Notes: generated from the sequence alone by a model not told the origin. A DNA stretch of 64,000 nt from Trichomonas vaginalis G3 (GCF_026262505.1 NC_067204.1:13782522-13846521); one strand, 5' to 3'; counted from the stretch's first letter, positions 28,205 through 39,729 are shown. Numbers and translations are program-made.

Positions 28205-31200
28205 ATGTCTGTGACCGCCAAAGCACAGCGTAAGGAGAAAGTCATCAAGGAGGCTGTCTCAAAGGCCCCACAAAAGATGAAAAAGACAGCAGCAAAGCAA
28301 GAAGTTATTCCTAAATCAAAAGATGGTCATAAGCCAGATACAACACAATTTGATTCAGAATACAATCCAATGAAGGTTGAGAATGCCTGGTATTCCTGGT
28401 GGGAAAACCAGAACTTCTTCGAGCCAAAGGCCGCCGACAAGAAGTTTGTTATGATTCTTCCTCCACCAAACGTTACAGGTGAACTTCACCTTGGTCACGC
28501 CCTCACAGCATCCATTGAAGATGCTATCACCCGCTACCACAGAATGTGCGGCGAAGAATCCCTTTGGGTTCCAGGCACAGATCATGCAGGCATTGCCACA
28601 CAGTTCCGTGTCGAAAAGAAGATCTACGATGAGAAGAAGCTCCACCGTGGCGAATACAGCCGCGAGTACTTCCTTGAAGAAGCTCACAAGTGGGTTGAAT
28701 CCAAATCCGGCACAATTCTCTCCCAGCTTCGTGACATGGGCTCATCCCTTGCATGGAAGGACACATACTACACACTCGATGAGAAGCGCAGTGAATCAGT
28801 CATTGCTGCTTTCATCAAACTCTTCGATGAAGGTTTGATCTACAGAAGCGAGCGCCTTGTCAACTGGGATTGCGCCCTCAAGACAGCCATTTCCGATGCA
28901 GAAGTCGAATACATTACACTTACAAAGCGTACAAAATTAAATGTTCCAAACCACAAATACCCACAATATCCATTCGGCGTAATGACACACTTCTACTACG
29001 AAATCTGCGACAAGGATGGAAAGAAGACCGGCGAAAAGGTCGAAATCGCTACAACACGTCTCGAGACAATGCTCGGTGATACAGCTGTTGCAATCAATCC
29101 AAAGGACGCTCGTTACAACCATCTCCACGGAATGTATGTCTGGCATCCAATCCGTGAAGTTCCAATTCCAATCATCCAAGATGAGATCCTTGTCGATATG
29201 AATTTCGGTACAGGTGTTGTCAAGGTCACACCAGGCCACGATCCAAACGATTACGAAGTTTACAAGCGCCATCCAGAGATTGGATTAATCTCAATCTTGA
29301 CACCAGACGGCGCCATTGCTCCAGGCTACGGCCAGTTCTCCGGCATGATGCGTTTCGATGCTCGTGTTGAGATGGTCAAGTGGATGAAGGAGCACGGCCT
29401 CTACAAGGAAGAGAAGGACCACGAAATGAGATTAGGTATCACACAGCGCGGCCACGACATTGTTGAACAAGTTATCACACCACAGTGGTTTGTCAACACA
29501 ACAGACATGGCTGCCAGAGCCATCAAAGCAGTCGATGACGGCGAGTTGAAGATTGTTCCAGACGAATTCGTTGTTGACTGGAAGAAGTGGCACGAAAACA
29601 TCCGTCCATGGTGCATTTCCAGACAGTTGATGTGGGGACACAGAATTCCAGCCTACAGAGTCCAAATCGACGGAAAGTGGGCAGAAGGAAATGGAGAGTG
29701 GGTTGCTGCAGCATCACAAGAAGAAGCAATCGCTAAAGGTGCAAAGGCAAACAACGTAGTACCATCAAGAGTCACTGTTGAACAAGATCCAGATGTTCTT
29801 GATACATGGTTCTCATCTGCTTTACTTCCATTCTCCGGTGTCGGCTGGCCAAGCAACGAAGAACGCCTCAACAGATACTTCCCGAACTCAATTCTCGAAA
29901 CAGGCTGGGATATCTTAACATTCTGGGTATCAAGAATGGTCATGATGTCATTGACATTGACAAACAAAGTTCCGTTCCACACAATTCTTCTTCACCCACT
30001 CGTTAGAGATGCACAGGGCAGAAAGATGTCAAAGTCTCTCGGAAACGTCATTGATCCACGCCACGTCATCAACGGTATCGAATTGGAAGATTTAGTTGCT
30101 GAAATCGAGAATTCCACATTCGATGACAAAGAAAAGAAGATCGCAATCGACGGCAGAAAGGCTGACTTCCCTAACGGTATCCCACAGTGCGGCACTGATG
30201 CCATGCGTCTCGCTCTCTGCTCATTTGCAGGCGCAAACAGAACAGCCAACCTCAATGTCTCTGTCATTGTTTCATACAGAAACTTCTGCAACAAGATGTG
30301 GAACGCTGTTCGTTTCGCATTGCCAAACTTCGACAAGTTCAACCCAGAAGATTCCCACAAGGACCTCGATGCATCAAAGACAACACCATTGGACAAGTGG
30401 GCACTCAAGAAGTTGTCTCTTGCAATCAAGGCAGCAACAGCTGGTCTCCAGGACTTCAAGATGGCTGACGCTGTTAATGGAATGACACACTTCTTCCACG
30501 ACGAGTTCTGCTCTGTCTACTTGGAAGGCATCAAGCCAATCGTTAACGGCGATGATGCAGCAGCCAAGGAAGTTGTCGCAGCTGTATTGTACGAGTGCAT
30601 TGAGTCAACAATGAGAATGCTCCATCCATTCATGCCATACGTCACAGAAGAGTTGTGGCAGCACTTACCAAGAAGATTCAACGTCGAATCAATCATGTTG
30701 GCTCCTTATCCATTAGTTAACGAGGAGTGGCTCAACTACGATGTCTCCATTGTTGACACTGCTTTTGCTACAGCTTCTGCTGCTAGATCTATCAAGAAGC
30801 AGTACAACATCAACAACAATAACTTGGAGGCAATCATCGTTACTTCTCAGGATGAAATCAAGCCAACAATTCCATTCATCTCAGCTATTGGCGGACTTGG
30901 AAAGGTCGACGTTGTTGCTCCAGGAACACAGATCGCTGCTGGTTACGCTTCCTCTGTTGTTACAGAGACAGTTGAGCTGAGAATCAACTTGAAGGGCGTC
31001 GTAGATTTCGAGAAGGAACTCGAGAGATTGGAGAAGAAGTTAGGCCCATTACAACAACAGTTCCAGAAATACGAAGAAAAGATTTCTAATCCTAACTACG
31101 CTACAAAGGTTAAACCAGAAGTCCAGGAACTCGAGAGATCTAAGATGGAAGCACTCAAGGTTCAAATCGAAGCTATCAACAAGAACATCCAGGAAGTTAA

Positions 31201-31216
31201 GCAGTTAATCGCTTAA
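28205..31216 (+). CDS. VARS: Valyl-tRNA synthetase (cytosolic)
   Basis: A 1,003-residue class I aminoacyl-tRNA synthetase that charges tRNA-Val. It has a Lys-rich N-terminal extension (about 1-50), the HIGH-type motif HLGH at 95-98 within PPPNVTGELHLGHAL, a CP1 editing domain (about 220-400) with TTRLETMLGDTAVAI, the catalytic segment WFSSALLPFSGVGWP, and KMSKS at 607-611 (GRKMSKSLGNVIDP). The anticodon-binding domain ends with a C-terminal coiled coil (DFEKELERLEKKLGPLQQQ), diagnostic of ValRS. Full length for the family. GC-rich, biased codons contrast with the AT-rich flanks, as expected for high expression. No hydrogenosomal presequence is evident. Confidence 0.98.
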   Translation: MSVTAKAQRKEKVIKEAVSKAPQKMKKTAAKQEVIPKSKDGHKPDTTQFDSEYNPMKVENAWYSWWENQNFFEPKAADKKFVMILPPPNVTGELHLGHALTASIEDAITRYHRMCGEESLWVPGTDHAGIATQFRVEKKIYDEKKLHRGEYSREYFLEEAHKWVESKSGTILSQLRDMGSSLAWKDTYYTLDEKRSESVIAAFIKLFDEGLIYRSERLVNWDCALKTAISDAEVEYITLTKRTKLNVPNHKYPQYPFGVMTHFYYEICDKDGKKTGEKVEIATTRLETMLGDTAVAINPKDARYNHLHGMYVWHPIREVPIPIIQDEILVDMNFGTGVVKVTPGHDPNDYEVYKRHPEIGLISILTPDGAIAPGYGQFSGMMRFDARVEMVKWMKEHGLYKEEKDHEMRLGITQRGHDIVEQVITPQWFVNTTDMAARAIKAVDDGELKIVPDEFVVDWKKWHENIRPWCISRQLMWGHRIPAYRVQIDGKWAEGNGEWVAAASQEEAIAKGAKANNVVPSRVTVEQDPDVLDTWFSSALLPFSGVGWPSNEERLNRYFPNSILETGWDILTFWVSRMVMMSLTLTNKVPFHTILLHPLVRDAQGRKMSKSLGNVIDPRHVINGIELEDLVAEIENSTFDDKEKKIAIDGRKADFPNGIPQCGTDAMRLALCSFAGANRTANLNVSVIVSYRNFCNKMWNAVRFALPNFDKFNPEDSHKDLDASKTTPLDKWALKKLSLAIKAATAGLQDFKMADAVNGMTHFFHDEFCSVYLEGIKPIVNGDDAAAKEVVAAVLYECIESTMRMLHPFMPYVTEELWQHLPRRFNVESIMLAPYPLVNEEWLNYDVSIVDTAFATASAARSIKKQYNINNNNLEAIIVTSQDEIKPTIPFISAIGGLGKVDVVAPGTQIAAGYASSVVTETVELRINLKGVVDFEKELERLEKKLGPLQQQFQKYEEKISNPNYATKVKPEVQELERSKMEALKVQIEAINKNIQEVKQLIA

Positions 31217-32363
31217 AATTAATCATTTTTTTGTATAGATCTATAACACATTTAAAATAAAAACATTTCTTTTTACTTAATTATTACTTATTCATCTTTT
31301 AATTGTACAATTATACATTTTTTATGAAATTGTTTTTATATTCAAATAATGAAACTGATAATTACAATTATTTCTAATGTTTATTGGCATTCTTTTCATT
31401 ATTGAAATATGTTATTGTGTAATTGGGTTCGAAAACAAGTTGTAATACAAATTTTATAATCATTGTATAGAATTATTCTGAAAAAATCAAGAAAAAATCA
31501 AATCTACTGTTTTCGAAAAGAATTTAGTGGTAAAGGCTAATAAAATTTTTACGATATTGAATCCGAATAAAGGTGACCAAACTATTTTTTGAAAGTCCGC
31601 CATAACTTTAATGGTACTATTTCAGCGTGTACAATGAATACAAAAATTCTAAGAGTGCCACATAAAATAGTACTTTAGACTTGAGTTAATGCTACCAAGC
31701 AAATGTTAAAAAGATGACTTTAGTGTTTTGATAATCAAAGATTAAAATCATTATTGTCTAAATCAATAATCATAACGACAGAAGTTAATGTTTTTTCATC
31801 AGTGCTTTAAATCCACTTTTAAAAGTATACCTCAAAATCAAAATATCAAAAAAAAAATTGGCCGATAGGTTTGGCTTTAATTTTTGTCTGCTTTTATGAT
31901 TTGATATGGATGTTATAATTTAAAAATTGAGCCAAATTCACCAATAGATTTTTAGATTTGCAAATACTCAATAATTTTCAGCGTGTTATCTTTTATTAAA
32001 AGAACTATTTGGTTTCAGTATCATATAAATTGATATTTACTTTCTATTTGAACCTTCATTTAGCTAATGATTTAATAATACAGATCATCTAGTCCTTATA
32101 AGAGAATTTTGAATTTGTTATAATAAAAAAACAAACAGATATAGCTTACACTTCTATAATAAAGATACCTTTTATAGAAATCAGTATGAAATGTGTTTTT
32201 TGACACGTAAAGCTCTCAATTCATTATAACATGTTTGTCGATTTTTATATATTTTTCGCTTTCATTATCTATGATATTAAAAATTATGTCATCAGAATGT
32301 GAAATAATTAAACAAATGCCCTGCGGGAAGTATTTTATACTAGAATTTATAAAAAAAATCACT

Positions 32364-32437
32364 GTACGTTTAGCCTACTGGTTATGTCGTGGGGTTCAAA
32401 GGCAATATGTTCAAATCAGTAAGCACCCGGTTTTTTT
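32364..32437 (+). ncRNA. Possible degenerate tRNA-like Pol III unit
   Basis: TAGCCTACTGG (32371-32381) fits the A-box pattern TRGYNNANNGG and GTTCAAATC (32409-32417) fits a B-box. A run of seven T (32431-32437) could terminate Pol III. The A-to-B distance (38 bp) is short, and neither acceptor nor T-stem pairs properly, so it is not a functional tRNA. It may be a tRNA-derived relic or chance. Confidence 0.2.
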
Positions 32438-33818
32438 ATATTTTTTTTAACAAGGTGAATATAACTTTTGATCGAAATCAATGAGTTACATGAATTATCA
32501 TTTATCTAACTACAATTAAATTGTGAAAATATACTATCCAATATTAGCGTTTAATAAAATCAAAGATTATTGACTTATATTTTGAAAGTAATCTAAGCAG
32601 AATTTAGATATCCAAATTCTAAATATCTTCATGCTTAGATGCTAGATAATATATTCTTATTTGAAAAATTTATAATGTTATTATTTTCTTATTTGATATT
32701 TACTACAAGCAGAAAAGCATTTATATTGTAAATTAACAGATTATGATAATTATACTCGTTTTTATATGTTCTTAATGAAGAATATCAAACGTATTTCTAT
32801 GAGTTTTAAAAAATGAAAAGTTTTAATATGGCTAATATATTTATTATCATTAATAGAATAAAAAAGTTTTTTTCGCATATCACTCGATGATTTACCTTCG
32901 AGTTTTGATAAATTTCGAAAAAATTTAAGGAATGCTCTTTGAATTTCTTTACCTATAAGCATATTATCTGCCGTATTATTTTTCGCTAATTGTAGAATTT
33001 TATTTAATTTTAATAATTAACCTTCTAAGCTTATTGAGAGATCACATTGTATATTTGATACGTAGTACATATGCTAAATCTGTGAATTAGATTGTAAGAT
33101 ATTGAACAAACGTTCTTAAACATTTTAGATTTTAGGGAATTACTGAATTAAACTATATTTCTTATATGATATCTTCATGTTTGGATGCTTTGGGTATAAT
33201 TTATTGGGCTTTTTCTATCCAAATGTTTGGCAATGGTAACCCAATTTCTAACAAATTTATGATGGAAAAATTTATGACTTTTATGGAGCCGAAAAAAAAG
33301 CATAGAATGAATAAGACTATTAAAGATAAGCTGTAATTTGATTGTGAATTTTAAGAAAAGAATTTGGATTAAAATTTGAAATTCTTTTTTTTTGAAAATT
33401 AGCCGATGATATGCTTAAGCTAAAAATTACTAGAAGCGGTGTGATATAATTTATATAAAAAAACTCATAATTGCCATTATTATTGGTACATATAAAGTCA
33501 AATTATAATTTGCAGTTATGCTTTAATCAAAATCTATATTGAAACGCTTTGTCACATCCATTAAAAAGGCTGTCGCATATAAATCCAAACATTTGCTTGG
33601 TATGTACTTTTCCATTTTAACGTCCTGATTGATATAAGCATGTTTTACACTTTAAAATAGTAATTATGACAACCTGTACACCATAGAAGTAGGCTATAAC
33701 AAGAAAAATTAGATTGACATCGAATAATTTCAAGATTTAGAAACAATTTGTAGCTTTCTCAATTATCTAGAGTTAAAATTCATTTATAATGAGGTCATAT
33801 ATTTTAATTATCTTGTAA

Positions 33819-34109
33819 TAAGGGTTTCGTTTTGCGAAAAAAACGTACAATACGCAATTTCGCTAAAAAACATTTAGCTAGCAATTTCGACCTTTGACTC
33901 CACTCAAGACGTCACTTTTTTAATTTTGCGGTATCATATTTTTGGAAAATCTTTATGAATATTATATAAAAAGTCTCTTTAATATCTATATTTCATATTT
34001 TTATCGATTTTTAAAGTTTTTGCGAAAAGTATTCAATTATTTTTGCTATTTGGTCGGGTAAATGTCAGATTTGCGACATTTTCTGATATGATATTCAGAT
34101 TCTACGTTT
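33819..34109. repeat. Inverted end fragment of the 27-28 kb TIR element
   Basis: Begins with the same terminus, TAAGGGTTTCGTTTTGCG, and matches the reverse complement of about 27846-28137 nearly base for base (for example CGTACAATACGCAATTTCGC and GCGACATTTTCTGATATGAT). The match stops near 34109, so the element is truncated at that side. The two copies flank the ValRS locus in inverted orientation about 5.7 kb apart. Confidence 0.85.
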
Positions 34110-34258
34110 ATATAGTAATTTATGCTTTACATGTATTTTATATAAATTTTTATTGAATTCAAATATTCAATAGTTTTTTTATGCTAGATTAGTTGTATTT
34201 ATTTAAATATATTATATTGGCAACCTTTCTTTACCCTGTCCTAATAAACGCATTTTGT

Positions 34259-34340
34259 AAAAAAAATATAGTGCATCAGTTTCGAACTAGCGTCCCGGGT
34301 ACCCAATAGTAAGGGGTAATAACCATTCGACCATTTGCCA
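34259..34340 (-). ncRNA. Possible degenerate tRNA-like Pol III unit
   Basis: On the minus strand TGGTCGAATGG (34333-34323) fits an A-box and GTTCGAAAC (34287-34279) a B-box, 46 bp apart as in tRNAs. A T-run (A-run on + at 34259-34266) follows. An anticodon-like hairpin TACCC/GGGTA is present, but acceptor and T stems do not pair well. Perhaps a tRNA pseudogene or SINE head. Confidence 0.28.
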
Positions 34341-34618
34341 CGTAAAGCATCGCCAGATTTTTTTGTATTTAATCACTCCCAAAACACTGTTTTGGCTTAT
34401 TGGAAGCATATCAGACATAATCGCCATAATCAAAAAATCTATATACCCAATAAGTAATAAATTTGTCGATATAGATCTTCCATAAAATTAGTTTTTAGTC
34501 TGATCTTAAAATAAATTTAATTTTTTATAAAAAAAATCACATTTAAAAGTACCTTTTTAGTAGCTCGAAATCCTGTTGGTGGATTTCGGGCGTACTTCAA
34601 AATTAGCTTTTGTTCTAC

Positions 34619-34682
34619 ATATGCAAGCTATATTTTAAATATGGGGCAAATCGGATCGGCGAAAGGAGTTTAGTTACCTTTA
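34619..34682. repeat. 64-bp block duplicated at 6423-6486
   Basis: Same orientation and one visible mismatch relative to the block that abuts the Polinton end. Just upstream is a small structured region: hairpin CGAAATCC-TGTTGGT-GGATTTCG at 34566-34588 inside an outer AAGTAC/GTACTT pair. This copy is 270 bp upstream of the CSN4-like gene. Confidence 0.75.
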
Positions 34683-34951
34683 TCCGAATTCAATATTATA
34701 AATTCAAAGGAGATTTAATTGGAATTATGATTTTTGAGTATAAGCAAAACTAATTTCAGTATAGATGTCTCAATATGAAAGAAAATTAATAATTTTGGAA
34801 AAAATATCCACCATGAAAAGAAAGTTGTATGGATCATTTATTTTTCATTTTGGGAGTATGTCTTAATTCTTTTTGTTTGAAGGAAAATTATTCAAGGTGA
34901 AATTATGACAGAAAAAATATGCCAGAAAAAAAAACTTGACATTCACATTCA

Positions 34952-36088
34952 ATGTCTGTCGAAAATTTGGTCGAAGATGCGATTAATGCTCAAAACACAC
35001 CAGAAGAATTCTCCAAAATTGTGTTAAACTACATCAAGGCGAACGATTCTGTTAATTATTACAACGCATTCAAGCATTTCAAGAAAAACTCAAAGAGATT
35101 CTCAGATGCTATCAAAGCAATTCGAGATTCCGCAAACGTATTAAAAGACATGAAGGATATTGCTAATGCCCTTAAATTCTTTGAAGCAATTGATGAATTT
35201 TTGGCTGATTATCCAAGCTTTTTCGAAGAATTAAAGGAAGTTATCGAAATTTACGAAAAGATATGCAGAGCAGGTAACAAACTCTCTCAATTTGCCAAAC
35301 TTTTGGAGAAAAAACCAGTTGATGAAACAAAGATGAAGCCTTCTGAGATTTTAGACCTATATCTCACTATTGCAAACCTCCATCTCCAATCCAAAGGCAT
35401 TTCAAAGGCCCAGCAATACTTTGCTAAAGCGAAACCATATTATTTCCCGAATTCTACACCTCTTGAGAACCAAAAGGTCTACAATAATACACATACTAAC
35501 CTTATGATTGAAACGAAGAACTTCCTTGCCGCTTCCCAGCAACTTTTGAGTACATATCTCGATAAAAAACTTTCTCAAGGCCAGGACAAGCAAAAACTAC
35601 TCTTAAGAGCCATTATTTTTGCAGGTGTATGCCCACCAGGCCCATCCCGTGACGAACAGTTCCAACAGATCATGAAAATCGAAGAAGCTCAAAAGATTCC
35701 AGAATACAAGCTCATTCTCCGCTTAAACAACCGCCAAATCATTTCGGATACAGAGATTGAAGAGTTCTGGAACATTATCAAGGAAGAAGAATCAGTTTCG
35801 AAACAATATTTCCAAGCAAACATCAAAAAGCATAACATGACCCAGATTTCTTACATCTACAAGTCTGTGTCCATCGAGAGAATCGCTAAGATGATTGGTT
35901 CTACACAGGCTGAAGTTTTGAACAATTTGAACTCAATGATTTCATCTCACGAGATCAAAGCGAAGATCGACCAGCCAAACAACAAAGTCGTGTACCACAA
36001 TGACGACGTCTACAACATTGACGACCAGATTCTTGAGTTTTGCGATAAGGTTCTGCGTCTTGCAGATTCAATCCAAGAAGCAAAATGA
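34952..36088 (+). CDS. PCI-domain protein, CSN4-like
   Basis: A 378-residue helical-repeat protein with a C-terminal PCI winged-helix domain. The diagnostic segment is NIKKHNMTQISYIYKSVSIE (about 293-312) followed by RIAKMIGSTQAEVLNNLNSM and IKAKIDQPNNKVVYH, then a terminal helix. This pattern matches COP9 signalosome subunit 4 and its proteasome-lid paralogue RPN5. Length (CSN4 about 400, RPN5 about 450) favours CSN4, a scaffold of the complex that removes NEDD8 from cullins, but RPN5 is not excluded. TTGACATTCACATTCA ends at the ATG, an initiator-like context. Confidence 0.82.
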   Translation: MSVENLVEDAINAQNTPEEFSKIVLNYIKANDSVNYYNAFKHFKKNSKRFSDAIKAIRDSANVLKDMKDIANALKFFEAIDEFLADYPSFFEELKEVIEIYEKICRAGNKLSQFAKLLEKKPVDETKMKPSEILDLYLTIANLHLQSKGISKAQQYFAKAKPYYFPNSTPLENQKVYNNTHTNLMIETKNFLAASQQLLSTYLDKKLSQGQDKQKLLLRAIIFAGVCPPGPSRDEQFQQIMKIEEAQKIPEYKLILRLNNRQIISDTEIEEFWNIIKEEESVSKQYFQANIKKHNMTQISYIYKSVSIERIAKMIGSTQAEVLNNLNSMISSHEIKAKIDQPNNKVVYHNDDVYNIDDQILEFCDKVLRLADSIQEAK

Positions 36089-36829
36089 AGTAATGTTATA
36101 AACAATTAATAAAAAAAGATATTTGACTTTTATCCTAAATTTTTTTTTTTGAAATTTCAATATTTATGAGAATTTTTGTCGCTGTTTTGACTCTTATGTG
36201 CTTTATTAAGCAGATTTTGAGAGCAGGTCAATATGACTTATAATCCAGCTACGTCATTCCTCTAAATTCTAACTTTAAAGTTAATTTTAGCTATTTTAAT
36301 ATAATAGCATAAGGTTCACAATGATAAATCGCCTAGTTTTTTCTTACAAGATCTTTCCCCCATTCAACCCCTGCTTGACGTTTAAAACGTGTAAACTCAT
36401 GGTTATCAGAGCTCTAATATTCAAGCATTTCACACATGTCAAAAACTTTATATTTTTCGAAACGTAATAAACAGATTTTGATTGTTTAAATCTCCAAAAT
36501 CTATTCTCCTCAGGAATTTGAGAAAAATTTTCTGAAAAAAATCAGTTGGCGACGATGTTTGAGAATGATATATCTTGCCCAAAATCTCGGGTCCATAATT
36601 GATTACTTTGCTAGCCGAAATTCAGAGAACCGGACCCTGGATTTTGAAATTATTATAGTTTATACCTTTCAATTGATAAAATATATTCATTGCATAATTA
36701 AATGAGTTATAAACTAGAAATAAATAATGAATAATTAGAAATTATCTGTTCTGATGAATTTTCTTTGGAAAAATTAAGATATTTATCAATAAAAAAAGAA
36801 CAAATTTTTATTATATAAAGAAATAAATT
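36089..36829. other. Gene-free interval between convergent genes
   Basis: AT-rich 3' flanks of the CSN4-like and ankyrin genes with several AATAAA/TAAA sites. No repeat or RNA gene recognised. Confidence 0.5.
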
Positions 36830-37624
36830 TCATTTGTTTTGTTTGAGTGCATTTTCGAGATTCTTAACCTTCTCTTCAATTACATCTAACTCTTCAGAAG
36901 GATTCCTAGGAATTTCTTCGTCTTCTTCGACATCTGAGTATTGGTCTTCTTCTATGAAATCTGCGATGACATCTTCTTCAGATGGGATGTTAGAACCATC
37001 AGAATAACTCGTAAGAATTTTGTACATTTGGGCTAATTCTCTATGAATTGCAATATTTGATGGTGTTCTACCACTATTATCTTTAATATGTAAATCTGCG
37101 TGGAAAGCAACAAGTGCTTTGAATATCTTTTGTTCTGTTGATACAATTGATAAATGAAGAGGGGATTGACCGAGATTGTTAACCAAATTTGGATTAGCTT
37201 TGTTCATTAGCAAGCATAAAACCATTTGGTAGTCGTTTGCTGATACAGCAAAGTGTAATGGTGTAGATTTATTATTTGAAAGAGAATTTACAGAATCTGG
37301 AAACATTTTGAGAAGAACTTTCATAACATGTATGCTATGTGAAATTGCTGCATAGTGAATTGGTAACCAATTTTGGACTTTTATGTTGATATCTGCTCCA
37401 TTATCGAGTAAATACTGAACAGATTTTGGTTGTTTGCAACATATTGCGTAAACCAGTGGAGTTGGATATGAGACACTTGATACTTGCTGTTCTCCACGCC
37501 CCTCTGGAATCTGAGTAACTTTTGCAATTATTTCATTAGCAATTGTTTGATCGACACCTAATTTCTTAAGTTTTTCAATATTTCCTGTGCTTAAAGCTGT
37601 TAGAAGTGAACTTTCGAAATCCAT
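36830..37624 (-). CDS. Ankyrin-repeat protein
   Basis: A 264-residue protein with four to five ankyrin repeats at about residues 53-205. Typical TPLxxA-type helices are seen: TPLVYAICCKQPKSVQYLLD, LPIHYAAISHSIHVMKVLLK, TPLHFAVSANDYQMVLCLL, SPLHLSIVSTEQKIFKALV and a weaker fifth (RTPSNIAIHRELAQMYKIL). An acidic linker and a short coiled coil at the C-terminus (VIEEKVKNLENALKQNK) follow. Ankyrin repeats mediate protein binding; the partner is unknown. Divergent from the small gene at 37694 with a 69-bp shared promoter. Confidence 0.93.
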   Translation of the reverse strand: MDFESSLLTALSTGNIEKLKKLGVDQTIANEIIAKVTQIPEGRGEQQVSSVSYPTPLVYAICCKQPKSVQYLLDNGADINIKVQNWLPIHYAAISHSIHVMKVLLKMFPDSVNSLSNNKSTPLHFAVSANDYQMVLCLLMNKANPNLVNNLGQSPLHLSIVSTEQKIFKALVAFHADLHIKDNSGRTPSNIAIHRELAQMYKILTSYSDGSNIPSEEDVIADFIEEDQYSDVEEDEEIPRNPSEELDVIEEKVKNLENALKQNK

Positions 37625-37693
37625 ATTTTTTTTGACAAAATAGGTTTACATGTCAAAATAAAAAAGAATTTGTTTTTGACACTTTTAAAAAAA
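37625..37693. promoter_or_regulatory. 69-bp bidirectional promoter with three TGACA/TGTCA motifs
   Basis: TTTTGACAAAAT (about 37630), ACATGTCAAAAT (about 37648) and TTTTTGACACTTTTAAAA (about 37673) lie between the divergent ATGs at 37624 and 37694. The last is 12-20 bp upstream of the + strand ATG, the first close to the minus-strand ATG. Confidence 0.6.
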
Positions 37694-37987
37694 ATGAGTT
37701 TTTACGATTACAATAAATCAATTAATGCCCCTCCCCCACAGCCACAGCAATTTGTTATCTCCTCACAATCCACACCTATTCAGCCATCATATATGCCTCT
37801 TCAACCTTATCAAATGAATCATGATCAGGCAATATTACAACGCATTCAAGAATTAGAAGCCGAAAACAAAGATTTAGCAGAAAAGTGTGCAGCACAGAAA
37901 CTTAGAATACAAATTTTGGAACAGAAAATGTTTGATTTTTATACGAAGTATCAACAACTTCCAAATGTTCAAAATACCATGAATTAA
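37694..37987 (+). CDS. Small coiled-coil protein
   Basis: A 97-residue protein starting MSFYDYNKSINAPPPQPQQF; the longer frame begins with a TTG and is not used. The N-terminal half is Pro/Gln/Ser-rich and probably disordered; the C-terminal half is a coiled coil (LQRIQELEAENKDLAEKCAA, LRIQILEQKM). Such short heptad proteins often dimerise with larger partners. No family is recognised. It pairs head-to-head with the ankyrin gene. Confidence 0.7.
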   Translation: MSFYDYNKSINAPPPQPQQFVISSQSTPIQPSYMPLQPYQMNHDQAILQRIQELEAENKDLAEKCAAQKLRIQILEQKMFDFYTKYQQLPNVQNTMN

Positions 37988-39604
37988 TTCATCCTATCAA
38001 TAGATGATATACATCACAGTACGAATTTAGATTTTGTTTATTTTATTTTGAACATATATTTACAGATTGTTCATATCCTTTTATTTTTGTTGATATATAA
38101 ACATAGATTGTTTTTAATTGGTATCTGATGCTTATATAATTAAGTTTTTTTGCATATTTTTTTGGCCATAATTTTCCATAAGTAATACCTGCTATCAATC
38201 TTTATATATATATGAAAGAATAAGATCGATTCCTTTCTATTCTTTAGGGAAGTCCATTTTGATTATTTGAATTTGAACCAATACAATATTTTGTATCGAG
38301 TCTCAATGAGTAACAACCTTTAAATTTGATAAAAACTTAGAAATCTAACTATTTAATTCAAGTTGAAGATTTTTCAAATTTCAAATTCTGTTAAATAAGG
38401 ATGAAAAGTAAATTTAAATAGAAATTTTTAATTCCGCTTTAAAAATAGATGTATTTTATATTCACGAAAAAAATTAAATTTAAAAAAATAATGATAAAAT
38501 TATAATTTTTTGAAAATATTTTTATTTTTTTGATTTTTTTTTGGAATTTAAGGATGTTAAACTTAAAAAAATTTTAGCCCTGGGATCCCAAAATTGACAG
38601 TTTTTAGCCCAAGCATTTTTTTTGAGCTATTTCTATGAGTTATATGATATAATACACTTAACATAAATAATTCTTACTTTTAGTCACGAAAAAGCATTTT
38701 GCGATTTTTGCAGACGATTATTTGGGATTATCCCATCCCAGGTCCAATTCAAAATTTGAAAGGAATTGAGAATGGGATTGGGATTAATCCCAATCCCAAT
38801 CCCTAATAATCGTCGGATTAGATATTGATAATTATTTTAAATATATTTCAATAGTAGTGAATTTTCACTACTACAAATGACTATTTCAAAGCAATTTTTG
38901 AAAAAATTAAAATAAATAAAAATAACATTTTTGAGATCTGAGATATGAATAATAGTTCCTATGTCTTGTAAAATATATCTGTGGATTTGTTTGATCAGAA
39001 AACATATTCAAGCAGATTGAATTGAATAACATTTGATAATAGAACAGCGTCAATGAAGCAATTAATATAGAAATGCTTTTTGTTATGTGTGATGAAGATA
39101 TTAGTTAATGAATTATGAATATCAAAATAAATAAAATCAATTTCTAAGAAATTTTTATTAAATCTATCAAAATTTATATCCATAGTATGAGTTGGTATCA
39201 ATGGTGGTAAGAATAGGCTCTGTTAATGAAAGCATCTAAACTTTCCATCCAAAGACCAAAAAGTGTCATTGTTGCATGGGATAGGACTTCCAGCAGGAGT
39301 CGCATCAGGCTATACACTTGCTGGAATGGTAAGCAGCCTTTGATCTAATCAATCATAATGCTGCTTCGTCCATGCCAGCAAGTGTTTTCAAAATATATGG
39401 TGCATCATATGTCTTTTCAGTCTTTTGCGAGAACTCTGCAAACAAAAAGTGCAATGTTCACATAGTCTAGCTGTCAGGATATAGTAGCTAAGCTGTGTGG
39501 ACATTGCGCTTCTAGAGATATACCAGTATTCCGATGTTGGCCACACGCACTACATTACTTTCCACAGGTTCCCAAAGAGCCCGGTACTTCGTGATTACAT
39601 GAAT

Positions 39605-39663
39605 AGGGCCAAGTTCTTCCGAGGCCTCTCATCGAATGAGAGACTTCGGAAGAACTTGGTCCT
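39605..39663. repeat. Hairpin H1 of element B
   Basis: 28-bp arms with CGA loop. Apex CCGAGGCCTCTCAT pairs with ATGAGAGACTTCGG; two mismatches always fall at the same GGC/AGT site. The basal stem AGGGCCAAGTTCTT is unlike that of the other hairpins. A mirror copy lies at 40950-41008. Confidence 0.85.
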
Positions 39664-39729
39664 AAAGTATTCCTACTACTGCTCTCTGGTCTGTAAAGGA
39701 CTAAATAAGCTACAATTTGTCGATAAGAA

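Larger units (their letters stand above)
31217..34951. other. 3.7-kb gene-free interval
   Basis: Mostly AT-rich sequence. It holds two weak Pol III-like units (near 32370 and 34300), an inverted end-copy of the TIR element (33819-34109), a small hairpin at 34566-34588 (CGAAATCC/GGATTTCG) and the 64-bp block shared with the Polinton boundary (34619-34682). Frames at 32235 and 32762 are not supported. Confidence 0.6.

Noticed and set aside
28205-31216. Several long antisense frames across ValRS
   Set aside because: Shadows created by the strongly biased codons of a highly expressed gene.
32235-32450. 71-codon + frame overlapping the tRNA-like unit
   Set aside because: Starts in AT-rich sequence, has no domain, and its only non-random part coincides with the A/B-box candidate.
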